In this document: positions 53,222 through 61,537 of the stretch, piece after piece
Layout: the number at the start of each line of letters is the position of its first letter
How positions within the stretch are numbered: position 1 is the stretch's first letter
Assembly (NCBI RefSeq): GCF_051020765.1
Contig: NW_027469098.1
Span: forward strand, 434,001 to 498,000
DNA: 64,000 bases
Source of the DNA: Lasioglossum baleicum
Lineage: Eukaryota > Arthropoda > Insecta > Hymenoptera > Halictidae
Direction: 5' to 3'
Translations under genes and position numbers: made by a program
Notes under the pieces: model-generated
Database searches by the model: none
What the model saw: only the letters and a program-made list of their open reading frames with translations
Told to the model about the DNA's origin: nothing

Positions 53222-53264
53222 ATGACTTTTTCATTGAGCGTTATGCGTTATGCGTAATGCGTTA
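53222..53264. repeat. Left part of a landmark B split by the retrotransposon
   Basis: TGACTTTTTCATTGAG followed by two canonical steps and GTAATGCGTTA, ending exactly at the 5' LTR. Joined to 60915 onward it gives the same order of bases as 52292-52440, so this is one landmark interrupted by the element. The TTGTGCTTTACGGG part that normally precedes it is missing. Confidence 0.9.
53260..53264. repeat. Target-site duplication, left (CGTTA)
   Basis: CGTTA directly precedes the TG of the 5' LTR and recurs directly after the CA of the 3' LTR at 60910-60914. Five bases is a usual duplication length for BEL/Pao integration. The word occurs in every heptamer, but here the flanks also rebuild a known landmark and the 7-bp phase, which supports it. 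Confidence 0.93.
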
Positions 53265-54240
53265 TGTTCCGTCTCAAGAATCGTTGTCCCTCGCAAATAT
53301 TCGATTTCTAACGAACGATTTATTAACGGGTCTTCCCTCGAAAATACATTACGATCGAGCCCCCCCTTTACAATGTTTTTCCTTATAACAGCGACACGAC
53401 GATGCAAGATCGGTATTTGTTTTTAGCAATCGCTCGTCCCCCCAAACATCAGAGACACGGAGAGTCGATTCTCGAATGTTCTGCAACATTGTCGTGCCCA
53501 GGAAACCGTTAGAGATTAAATAATTTGATATACCGTAACTGACCAAAAACAGTCGGCATTCACCACAGGTATTGCAACCTTCGGAACAACCCAATCGCGA
53601 TATGGGTCGATTGTATGCACAGTCATAAAATATCTACAGTCTAAAGTCTAAAGAATCCTCGCGTTCGTTAATCTCGGTCAAGTATCCACGTTCACCCTCG
53701 ACCATCTTGTTTCAAGGATGCGCGCTAGCTCGTAAATCTACGGAAAAGGGACACCATTAAATTCTTACAACATGCTTCCAAGGGTGCATCGGCCGACCCA
53801 TACACAATTCTTAATATCGAAGATTTGTGTACGTATATTTCGGACAGTAAACAATTCGCATGTATACGGTTCATCTGCACTGCTGCTCTCGTAAACCAAG
53901 AGATGGCATTGCCCTCGCAGGCCCGTCACATGGAAATGCTGCATGTTCATAAACAATCGAAAACCTCTCGTTCTCCAACTCGGGCATACTCCTACTCTTC
54001 TTTCCAATCGACCAATCGAAAGAAAGTGTAAAGAGTGATCGATGTCCTGATTGGAAGCGAAAGATCGACAGCACCAACCAGGTTGCTTACCATTAGAACA
54101 AAAGATGATTCATTCTTTTCCCTACTCCAAAGCCAACCTCTCATCCACGAGGCGCTTCTCAAAAAACTCGTGTTGGATGGAAGTCGAGTTCACTCTCAGT
54201 TCGTTACGATCCTTCGAACGAGTGACACTAACCACCCAAC

Positions 54241-54316
54241 CGAGCGTTACACTTCTTGCTACCGATATCGTGCAAGCGAAGTAATACAGATCAACACGGT
54301 TTGATCTGCACGCGTA
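54241..54316 (+). repeat. LTR 76-bp tandem repeat, unit 1
   Basis: Starts CGAGCGTTACACTTCTTGC and is followed at once by a second copy with one mismatch (TGCACGCG here, TGCGCGCG in unit 2). Each unit contains GATCAA and TTGATC around a 6-base spacer, a short inverted repeat that could be a protein-binding site. The unit is shared with the 3' LTR at 60567. Confidence 0.92.
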
Positions 54317-54392
54317 CGAGCGTTACACTTCTTGCTACCGATATCGTGCAAGCGAAGTAATACAGATCAACACGGTTTGATCTGCGCGCGTA
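54317..54392 (+). repeat. LTR 76-bp tandem repeat, unit 2
   Basis: Second unit of the tandem pair. Its last bases CGCGTA are followed by TAAGG, so the TATA-like sequence lies at the downstream edge of the repeat; unit 1 instead runs into the next unit and has no TATA. Duplicated upstream blocks in U3 are often regulatory, which is an inference here. Confidence 0.92.
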
Positions 54393-54397
54393 TAAGG
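54391..54397 (+). promoter_or_regulatory. Candidate TATA box of the 5' LTR
   Basis: TATAAGG directly after the second 76-bp unit. A start about 30 bp downstream would fall near 54421 (TTACTGA). From there to the Gag ATG at 54852 I see no other ATG, which fits this as the leader of the genomic transcript. No start mapping is available. Confidence 0.55.
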
Positions 54398-54586
54398 CAA
54401 GACTTGTCGGCACAGCCTTACTGACGAGTCCTCCGGCAAGTCTAGGACGAAACGCAATTCTTTCATTTTTTACATTTCCTTCATTCCATCCAATCCGATC
54501 CGATAAATTGAAATAGTTGTCCAAAGTTAATTCGGCGGACAACCAAACGATAGACTCGCGGACACGACGGTCGCGACAAAACATTT

Positions 54587-54604
54587 TGGTCCTTCGAGCC
54601 GGAT
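54587..54604 (+). promoter_or_regulatory. Primer binding site, tRNA-Tyr type
   Basis: TGGTCCTTCGAGCCGGAT begins three bases after the 5' LTR. Its reverse complement ends in CCA preceded by discriminator A, acceptor strand TCGAAGG and T-stem strand CCGGC, which fits eukaryotic tRNA-Tyr (5' end CCTTCGA). The tRNA sequence is recalled, not searched; the last base depends on the species' T loop. Confidence 0.8.
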
Positions 54605-54851
54605 CGGTGACCTTGTGAGTGTACAGTGAGTGCAAGGACAATTCAAGGTGGAAATCATCAATCATTGAGAGAATTGCGTCCACGATCAACCGACAACGTT
54701 GACCAGCTTACGCAGAGAGCAGCCACGATCAGCCGACAACGTTGAGCAACCGCCAGCGATAGCAATCAACCGTATCAGCTCAAGGTAGGCACGTTTTTGA
54801 ATTTTCCGATCAGGATCGTTTATTGGCCACCCCCATCGAGACATTCGTAAA
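54605..54851 (+). other. Untranslated leader with an imperfect direct repeat
   Basis: Between the primer site and gag. A 23-bp motif starting CCACGATCA and ending CAACGTTGA occurs at 54680-54702 and 54723-54745, 43 bp apart, with one mismatch (AACC against AGCC). This is the usual place for packaging or dimerisation signals, but no such function can be read from the sequence. Confidence 0.6.
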
Positions 54852-56171
54852 ATGGCAAACACGAGCAAGTTAAGCCAGCGTATTAACGCCCTCAAGGTTA
54901 AACAACGCGTTTTCAAGTCGGATCTAACAGACTTTTCTAACGAATTATTGAAATATCAAGAGTCCGCGACCGCGCGTACAATACTTCGAGAACGGGTAGA
55001 ACAACTCAGGAAACAATTCGACGCGTTCAACGACGCCCAAGACGAGCTAGGTCATCATGAAAACTTCGAACAGTTACAAATTGAACGAAAGGCCGTGAGA
55101 GATTCGTATTACAATGCGCTAGCCACCGCGATACAAATACTCGATGAATCGCCGACGGCACAGAGCCAATCGACTAGAACCGCGATTGATTCACCAGCTC
55201 CATCCACATCTACCAGCATCACCGGGGTGCATTTACCCAAAATTCGTCTTCCGCGTTTCGATGGACGGCTCGAGAAATGGTTGCCTTTCAAGGACGCATT
55301 CTTGAGCTTGATCCAGGGTCACCAAGGACTCACCGATATCCAACGTTTCAATTATCTCAGGCTATCGGTAACAGAACAAGCCGAAGAGGCCATTGAATCG
55401 TTCACAATGAGCGAGGAGAATTATAAGGCCGCGTGGGCTCAATTATTAGAAACGTACGACAATCAACGCGCGCTCATTCTACGTCATACCACATTGTTAC
55501 TCGAGACACCTGCTATGCTCAACGGTTCACCAGCCGAAATAAATAACCTGATAAATTATATGCAATCGCACATCCGCTCGTTGCAATCGCTCGGTAGATC
55601 CTGGGAAAACATCGCGAGCGATCTAATCACGGTTATCGCTATCAATCGAATGGACGACGAAACGCGCAGAAATTGGGAACAAACCCTTGTAGATACCGGC
55701 ATGCCTCTCGCATCAGACATGTTCAAACATCTTCGCAATGCTTCACATCAAGGCAATTTTCGCGCCGCACCGGCAAATACGAAACAATACAGGAAAGCGT
55801 TGCCAGAAATTAGTCGACCGTCGGCAAATCTTCGACCGCGAGCCCCGAAACGAACGTTCGCGACAATATCGAAAGGAACATCGGCGTCTCCGAGACCGAA
55901 TAAACGAACATTCACAACGACAACCAACGTTCAAGCATGCCAGATCTGCAATTCTTCGACACACAAATTATTTGCGTGTCCTACATTTGGGAACATGACC
56001 ATCGATGAACGATGGGCAGCGACTACGGCAGCAAATCTATGCTCGAATTGTTTACTAGCAGGTCACACTCTTGACAAATGCATAAAGGATCGGTGTCGCA
56101 TTTGTGGTAAGAGACACAATACCAGATTGCATAGAGAACAGAGACCGACGATTCCTGACAAAGAAACATGA
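54852..56171 (+). CDS. gag: Gag polyprotein of BEL/Pao element (439 aa)
   Basis: Structural protein that would coat the element's RNA in cytoplasmic particles. The start is the first ATG after the leader, in a good context (A at -3, G at +4). Residues 1-100 are charged and helical, probably coiled coil; residues 127-300 resemble DUF1759, beginning at LPKIRLPRFDG; then a basic Ser/Thr/Pro-rich linker. Three C-terminal zinc knuckles follow: C363-C366-H371-C376 and C397-C400-H405-C410, both CX2CX4HX4C, and a C415-C418-H422-H427 form. The ORF is intact. It ends at TGA followed by CTAG, and the same frame stays open into protease-RT, so a small share of ribosomes may read through. Confidence 0.9.
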   Translation: MANTSKLSQRINALKVKQRVFKSDLTDFSNELLKYQESATARTILRERVEQLRKQFDAFNDAQDELGHHENFEQLQIERKAVRDSYYNALATAIQILDESPTAQSQSTRTAIDSPAPSTSTSITGVHLPKIRLPRFDGRLEKWLPFKDAFLSLIQGHQGLTDIQRFNYLRLSVTEQAEEAIESFTMSEENYKAAWAQLLETYDNQRALILRHTTLLLETPAMLNGSPAEINNLINYMQSHIRSLQSLGRSWENIASDLITVIAINRMDDETRRNWEQTLVDTGMPLASDMFKHLRNASHQGNFRAAPANTKQYRKALPEISRPSANLRPRAPKRTFATISKGTSASPRPNKRTFTTTTNVQACQICNSSTHKLFACPTFGNMTIDERWAATTAANLCSNCLLAGHTLDKCIKDRCRICGKRHNTRLHREQRPTIPDKET

Positions 56172-56175
56172 CTAG
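56169..56175 (+). promoter_or_regulatory. Gag stop codon in a readthrough-type context (TGACTAG)
   Basis: The Gag stop TGA is followed by CTAG. The downstream frame is the same as that of Gag and encodes the protease after 27 bp of sense codons with no nearby ATG. UGA followed by CUAG is a known high-readthrough context in animal and viral mRNAs. Readthrough would give a minor Gag-Pol product; a chance nonsense mutation in a normally fused ORF is the alternative. Confidence 0.65.
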
Positions 56176-57695
56176 TCTCCGAAAACGCGAACCGGCTCTT
56201 GTCTAACAATCACTCGTTTTTGTCGAACAAAACAACAAACGGTCTATTAACAACCGCGATCATTCACGTTTTGGATCGCGATCGAAACCTGATTCCGTGT
56301 CGCACGTTGGTTGACCCCTGTTCCAACGCGAATCTTATCACAGATGAGCTAGCGAACCGGTTACAACTACCAACTACTCGACAAACCGCCGTCATCGAAG
56401 CGTTGAACCAACTCAACACGACTACTAGCAATCTCATGACCGCCACGATAAAATCGAGATTGACAAATTATCAGAGGACGTTAACATTTTGCATCATCCC
56501 ACGCATAGCAGAAACATTACCCGATAATCAGATCGACAGAACAGACATTCGTATACCGACTAATCTCCGTCTAGCCGATCCCGAATTCCATCGTCCGGGA
56601 AAAATCGATATGCTACTCGGCACTGGGCCTACATTATCCTGTCTTAGTATCGGACAAATCAATTTGTCAAATCGAAACAACGTTGATCTCATACTTCAAA
56701 AAACTCAGTTCGGATGGATTATAGGAGGCGATCTCCTTTCAGCGTCGCGATCGAGCCGCAAGACATTTACCCAAAACGTACAGTTCGATTTAGGGAAGTT
56801 CTGGGAAATAGAAGAAGGAACTATCGAGCGAGTTCGGTCAATCGAGGATCAAGCCTGCGAGAATCATTTCGCGGCCACCGTAACGCGCGATGATTCCGGT
56901 CGGTATATGGTAGCGTTACCTTTCAACGAAAAGCAAACCCAACTCGGGGAGTCTCGTTCACGCGCTCTGAATCGGTTCTTAGCCCTCGAACGAAAACTGG
57001 AACGCGATCCAGAATTTAAAAAAAAATACACAGAAGTAATAGACGAATACCGCGTCCTCGGACACATGAAGCAAGTCACAACCATTCAAACGCCCGGATT
57101 TTATCTGCCGCATCATGCCGTCTTCAAACCAACGAGCTCAACCACAAAAATCCGCATAGTTTTCGACGGTTCCGCTAAGACAAATACGAACATATCCTTA
57201 AATGATACACTCCGAATCGGTCCCACTCTACAAGATGATATTTTTTCACTCTTATTAAGATTCAGAATGCACGCATACGTGATAACGGCCGATATCGAGA
57301 AAATGTATCGCCAATTTCTAGTTCGACCCGAAGACCGCGCTTTTCAAAGAATACTATGGCGAGACCCGAACGAGGACATCAAAACCTACGAATTGACAAC
57401 CGCTACGTTCGGACTCGCTCCAGCACCATATCTAGCCATCCGATGTTTACATCAATTAGCAAACGACGAAGAACGCGATTTCCCGGAAGCCGCAGCACGT
57501 ATCAAACAAGATTTATATGTCGACGATCTATTGACCGGTACCGATTCAATCACAGAAGCGCGATCATTACAACGCCAAATCACGTGTCGCACCCCTCAGT
57601 CAAATAACCCTAGCTCGTTTAGAGTTGTGCGGCGCCGCCTTGCTAGCCACGCTATCGCAAACCGTGCGGAGTGCGTTGACTCACAACATCGATAA
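56172..57695 (+). pseudogene. pol: Pol N-terminal part: aspartic protease and reverse transcriptase, truncated
   Basis: Open in the Gag frame after the TGA. Residue numbers count from a TTG at 56199. A DUF1758-like aspartic protease has its catalytic Asp at residue 39 in TLVDPCSNANLI; the usual D-S/T-G is D-P-C here. RT follows: FYLPHHAVFKP and IRIVFDGSA (300-326), motif A ADIEKMYRQ with D365, TFGLAPAP (403-410), and YVDD with D442 and D443. The family sequence stops after about residue 462 (near 57584); the next 36 residues to the TAA at 57693 are out of frame. The RT palm looks complete, but thumb and connection are absent, so activity is unlikely. Confidence 0.85.
57574..57590 (+). other. 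Pol frame break and internal deletion junction
   Basis: Left of this point the RT reads in the Gag frame to LQRQIT. Right of it the +1 frame reads KSRVAPLSQITLARLELCG, a motif typical of the Pao RNase H region. Intact relatives have a few hundred residues between these, covering RT connection and the RNase H strand with the first catalytic Asp. The bases CCAAATCACG fit both sides, so short shared sequence may have mediated the deletion (inference). Confidence 0.75.
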
Positions 57696-59520
57696 ATCAG
57701 TATTCTGGACCGATTCGACGATAGTTTTAAGTTGGTTGCGCAAGCAACCTTCTACCTTGAAGACATTCGTCGCGAATCGCGTGGCCAAAATCCAACGAAA
57801 AACAGAAATACAGTCGTGGCGATATGTACGTTCCGCAGACAACCCAGCTGATCTCATTTCGCGAGGAATGACCACAGCAGAATTTAACAACAATCGTCTC
57901 TGGCGGTATGGTCCCGAATGGCTTGCTCAGGAACAAGCGAAGTGGCCATCCGCAAGATTCACCATATGCGATGAGCTACCGGAAGTACGAACGGTTACAT
58001 GTTTGGTCGGGTCGATAATCCAAACCGACGAAATCCTTCAGCGATACTCGTGTATTCAAAAACTCAGGCGAATCGTCGCTTATTGTTTACGTTTCCGAAC
58101 GAGTCGTCGGACTATCGGGCCATTGTCCATTGAAGAGATACAGCACGCGAACAGACAAATCATAAAATTACTTCAATCCGTCACTTTCGCTCGTGATATA
58201 CATGATTTGAAAACTGGTCATCTATCTAACACGAGCAAATTACAACCGCTAACTCCATTCCTCGACGAACAGGGAATATTGCGCGTAGGAGGTCGACTGC
58301 AAAATTCCACGCTACCGTTCGAACAACGGCATCCGATACTTCTACCTCGAAGTCATCACATTACTAAACTCATAATTCGCGATTCACATCAACGGAATCA
58401 TCATGCTGGAATCACTGCGACTTTATACGACGTGCGATTATCATACTGGCCAATCGACGGAAAGAACACTACGCGCCAAATAGTGCGACATTGTATTAGA
58501 TGTTTCCGTATAAAACCTCCCACAGTTGAATATATCATGGGTAATTTACCTGCTGCCCGTGTCACCGAAGGACGCCCATTCGTTAATAGTGGAATTGATT
58601 ATTGCGGTCCATTCTACATAAAGGAGCGGCAATTTCGAAACAGAGTTCGAGTCAAAATATATGTAGCCGTCTTCGTCTGCTTCGCGACGAAGGCCGTTCA
58701 TTTAGAAATAGTCGGCGATCTCACCACAGAAGCCTTTATGGCAGCGCTTAAAAGATTTATTGCACGAAGAGGTATTTGCAAAAACCTATATTCGGACAAC
58801 GGCACAAATTTTGTCGGTGCCAACCACGAGCTGATGGAACTTCAGCAAACATTGTCAAAAGACGAGAAGTTCAACCACTTCCTCAACTCCAAGGCAATAT
58901 CGTGGCACTTTATGCCTGCGTTATCCCCACATTTTGGCGGGTTGTGGGAAGCAGCCGTAAAATCATTCAAGCATCACGTCAAGCGAGTCGTCGGCGAGGA
59001 ATTGTTCACGTATGAACAATTCAATACGTTCGTTATCGAGGTCGAAGCTATTTTAAATTCGCGTCCTCTGACTCCACTCTCGTCAGACCCGAACGATATT
59101 TCCGCTTTAACACCTGGCCATTTCCTGATCGGTGATTCCTTAACGTGTATTACCGAGACTGATTTCAGCGAAACGCCGTCAAATCGCTTGTCCACCTGGC
59201 AACATATACAGAAGGTAAAGCAAGACTTCTGGACCAGGTGGCACAAAGAATACATACACCAACTCAATGTTCGTCACACATGGACCAAGGGGTCTCATGA
59301 CATCCAACCAGGAACGGTTGTCTTATTGAAGGACGACACCTTACCGCCATTGTGTTGGCATCTGGGCCGAATATTACAGGTGCACCCAGGAACAGACGGC
59401 GTCACGCGTGCTGTGACCGTTCGTACCATCAACGGCACGTACAAACGAAATGTCAAGAGATTAGCACCTCTTCCCATAACTGATAGTGCACGACCAATCG
59501 GTGCCGCTATCTCAACGTAG
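57577..59520 (+). pseudogene. pol: Pol C-terminal part: RNase H remnant, integrase, DUF5641
   Basis: Open in the frame +1 relative to gag; numbers count from a TTG at 57625. The RNase H remnant keeps the Glu of ARLELCG, D30 in FWTDST and D76 in NPADLISRG but lacks the first Asp strand. The integrase has a zinc-binding H255-H259-C290-C293 and a catalytic core with D325 (GIDYCGPF), D391 (YSDNGTNF) and E442 (GLWEAAVKS), so D-65-D-50-E. A DUF5641-like tail from about 490 (GHFLIGDSL) to 620 is complete, ending at TAG 59518-59520. Integrase looks intact, but with no start and the wrong frame it cannot be made as Gag-Pol from this copy. Confidence 0.87.
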
Positions 59521-59590
59521 TCATGTGAGTCCATCTTATCTTCATATCATATTACATTTGATCGATCGAATCGATCAACGAGGGGGAGCA
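59521..59590 (+). other. 3' untranslated segment ending in the polypurine tract
   Basis: Seventy bases between the integrase stop and the 3' LTR. The last part, GAGGGGGAGCA (59580-59590), abuts the TG of the LTR and is the expected polypurine tract that primes plus-strand DNA synthesis. There is no room for an env-like gene. Confidence 0.8.
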
Positions 59591-60909
59591 TGTTCCGTCT
59601 CAAGAATCGTTGTCCCTCGCAAATATTCGATTTCTAACGAACGATTTATTAACGGGTCTTCCCTCGAAAATACATTACGATCGAGCCCCCCCTTTACAAT
59701 GTTTTTCCTTATAACAGCGACACGACGATGCAAGATCGGTATTTGTTTTTAGCAATCGCTCGTCCCCCCAAACATCAGAGACACGGAGAGTCGATTCTCG
59801 AATGTTCTGCAACATTGTCGTGCCCAGGAAACCGTTAGAGATTAAATAATTTGATATACCGTAACTGACCAAAAACAGTCGGCATTCACCACAGGTATTG
59901 CAACCTTCGGAACAACCCAATCGCGATATGGGTCGATTGTATGCACAGTCATAAAATATCTACAGTCTAAAGTCTAAAGAATCCTCGCGTTCGTTAATCT
60001 CGGTCAAGTATCCACGTTCACCCTCGACCATCTTGTTTCAAGGATGCGCGCTAGCTCGTAAATTTACGGAAAAGGGACACCATTAAATTCTTACAACATG
60101 CTTCCAAGGGTGCATCGGCCGACCCATACACAATTCTTAATATCGAAGATTTGTGTACGTATATTTCGGACAGTAAACAATTCGCATGTATACGGTTCAT
60201 CTGCACTGCTGCTCTCGTAAACCAAGAGATGGCATTGCCCTCGCAGGCCCGTCACATGGAAATGCTGCATGTTCATAAACAATCGAAAACCTCTCGTTCT
60301 CCAACTCGGGCATACTCCTACTCTTCTTTCCAATCGACCAATCGAAAGAAAGTGTAAAGAGTGATCGATGTCCTGATTGGAAGCGAAAGATCGACAGCAC
60401 CAACCAGGTTGCTTACCATTAGAACAAAAGATGATTCATTCTTTTCCCTACTCCAAAGCCAACCTCTCATCCACGAGGCGCTTCTCAAAAAACTCGTGTT
60501 GGATGGAAGTCGAGTTCACTCTCAGTTCGTTACGATCCTTCGAACGAGTGACACTAACCACCCAACCGAGCGTTACACTTCTTGCTACCGATATCGTGCA
60601 AGCGAAGTAATACAGATCAACACGGTTTGATCTGCACGCGTACGAGCGTTACACTTCTTGCTACCGATATCGTGCAAGCGAAGTAATACAGATCAACACG
60701 GTTTGATCTGCGCGCGTATAAGGCAAGACTTGTCGGCACAGCCTTACTGACGAGTCCTCCGGCAAGTCTAGGACGAAACGCAATTCTTTCATTTTTTACA
60801 TTTCCTTCATTCCATCCAATCCGATCCGATAAATTGAAATAGTTGTCCAAAGTTAATTCGGCGGACAACCAAACGATAGACTCGCGGACACGACGGTCGC
60901 GACAAAACA
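59591..60909 (+). repeat. 3' LTR (1319 bp)
   Basis: Starts TGTTCCG, ends ACAAAACA, same length as the 5' LTR and offset by 6326 bp. By eye the only difference is T at 60064 against C at 53738. It carries the same 76-bp tandem pair at 60567-60642 and 60643-60718 and TATAAGG at 60717. Short ORFs on both strands within it are duplicated in both LTRs and have no recognisable product. Confidence 0.95.
60567..60718 (+). repeat. 76-bp tandem pair in the 3' LTR
   Basis: The same two units as 54241-54392, including the single mismatch between unit 1 and unit 2. The duplication therefore predates this integration and is a feature of the family or source copy. Confidence 0.9.
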
Positions 60910-60914
60910 CGTTA
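60910..60914. repeat. Target-site duplication, right (CGTTA)
   Basis: Directly follows the CA end of the 3' LTR and matches 53260-53264. Removing 53265-60914 leaves an uninterrupted landmark. Confidence 0.93.
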
Positions 60915-61205
60915 TGCATTATGCGTTATGCGTTATGCGTAATGCGTTATGAGTAATGTGTCATGCGTTATGCGTTATGGACTATGCTTTATGCGTTATG
61001 CGTTATGGGTTATCCGTTATGCGTCATGCGTTATCCGTTATGCGTTATGCGTTATGCGTTATGCGTTATCCGTTATGCGTTATCCGTTATGCGTTACGCG
61101 TTATGCGTTATGCGTTATGCGTTATGCGTTATGCGTTATGCGTTATGCGTTATGCGTTATGCGTTATGCGTTAAGCGTTATACGTTATGCGATATGCGTT
61201 ATTCG
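60915..61205. repeat. Right part of the split landmark B
   Basis: TGCATTATG, GTAATGCG, TGAGTAATGTGTCA (60950), TGGACTA, TGCTTTA, TGGGTTA, TCCGTTA, TGCGTCA, TCCGTTA, TACGCG, AAGCG, TATACG, CGATATG, TTATTCG. Continues the landmark begun at 53222. It has TTATGGG, as in the full landmark B, rather than the TTGTGGG of the nearer 51032 and 52243 copies. Confidence 0.9.
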
Positions 61206-61537
61206 TTATGCGTTATGCGTTATGCTTTATGCGTTATGCGTTATGCGTTATGCGTTATGCGTTATGCGTTATGCGTTATGCGTTATGCGTTATGCGTTAT
61301 GCGTTATGCGTTATGCGTTATGCGTTATGCGTTATGCGTTATGCGTTATGCGTTATGCGTTATGCGTTATGCGTTATGCGTTATGCGTTATGCGTTATGC
61401 GTTATGCGTTATGCGTTATGCGTATTGCGTTATGCGTTATGCGTTATGCGTTATGCGTTATGCGTTATGCGTTATGCGTTATGCGTTATGCGTTATGCGT
61501 TATGCGTTATGCGTTATGCGTTATGCGTTAAGCATTA
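61206..61537. repeat. Canonical satellite run
   Basis: Canonical heptamers with a TGCTTTA at about 61224 and a single TGCGTAT variant at about 61420, closing with AGCATTA before the doublet. Nothing else seen. Confidence 0.85.

Larger units (their letters stand above)
1..53264. repeat. Heptamer satellite array (TGCGTTA)n, left part
   Basis: Essentially all bases belong to tandem copies of TGCGTTA, roughly 7,600 units, and the array enters from outside the window at base 1. Most units are exact; the rest differ by one or two substitutions, and these variants recur in fixed orders that define higher-order repeats. Even the most diverged stretch (TGACTTTTTCATTGAG plus CGTTA) is 21 bp, three units, long. 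The + strand is T and G rich and each unit holds one CpG. The array has no stop codon in any + frame and stops every 21 bp in every - frame. Function is not visible; centromeric, pericentromeric or subtelomeric satellite are all possible. Confidence 0.98.
53265..54583 (+). repeat. 5' LTR (1319 bp)
   Basis: Starts TGTTCCG and ends ACAAAACA, so the ends form the short inverted repeat TGTT...AACA. It is the same length as the 3' LTR and differs by eye only at 53738 (C here, T at 60064). The U3 portion would run to about 54420 if the TATA box at 54391 is used, leaving about 160 bp for R and U5. It contains a 76-bp tandem duplication at 54241-54392. I see no standard AATAAA after the presumed start; GATAAA at 54502 is a weak candidate polyadenylation signal. 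Confidence 0.95.
53265..60909 (+). mobile_element. BEL/Pao LTR retrotransposon, recent insertion, pol internally deleted
   Basis: A 7645-bp element with 1319-bp LTRs, 5-bp target duplication, primer binding site, polypurine tract and gag-protease-RT-RNase H-integrase order. The YVDD RT motif, DUF1759-like Gag with three zinc knuckles, and integrase followed by a DUF5641-like tail identify the BEL/Pao superfamily (family features known from memory). Gag and integrase are open, but Pol is broken by a frame change where the RT connection and first part of RNase H are missing, so the copy is probably non-autonomous. It has no env-like ORF. A single difference between the LTRs indicates recent integration. 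Confidence 0.95.

Noticed and set aside
1..53225. Dozens of long forward ORFs encoding MRYALCV repeats (up to about 950 codons)
   Set aside because: They occur in all three + frames at once, follow the satellite exactly, change with each unit variant and have no domain or codon structure. They are a geometric result of a stop-free 7-bp unit.
1..53264. CRISPR array or bacterial tandem repeat locus
   Set aside because: There are no unique spacers, the unit is 7 bp, and the embedded element is an animal retrotransposon.
53349..54304. ORFs of 60-90 codons on both strands inside the 5' LTR, repeated in the 3' LTR (59675-60630)
   Set aside because: Overlapping, short, without recognisable domains, and located in U3. 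They are duplicated only because the LTRs are.
54787..54815. Possible intron in the gag leader (AAG then GTAGGC ... TTCCGATCAG)
   Set aside because: The implied intron would be 29 bp, too short for animal splicing.
57356..57607. ORF of 83 codons overlapping the RT region in another frame
   Set aside because: Arginine/serine-rich shadow of the RT coding sequence, with no domain.
59521..59590. Env-like third gene after integrase
   Set aside because: Only 70 bases remain before the 3' LTR.
60617..60919. Reverse ORF of 100 codons across the 3' LTR end into satellite
   Set aside because: Shadow ORF opposite LTR sequence; its N-terminus lies in the satellite junction and no family is recognisable.
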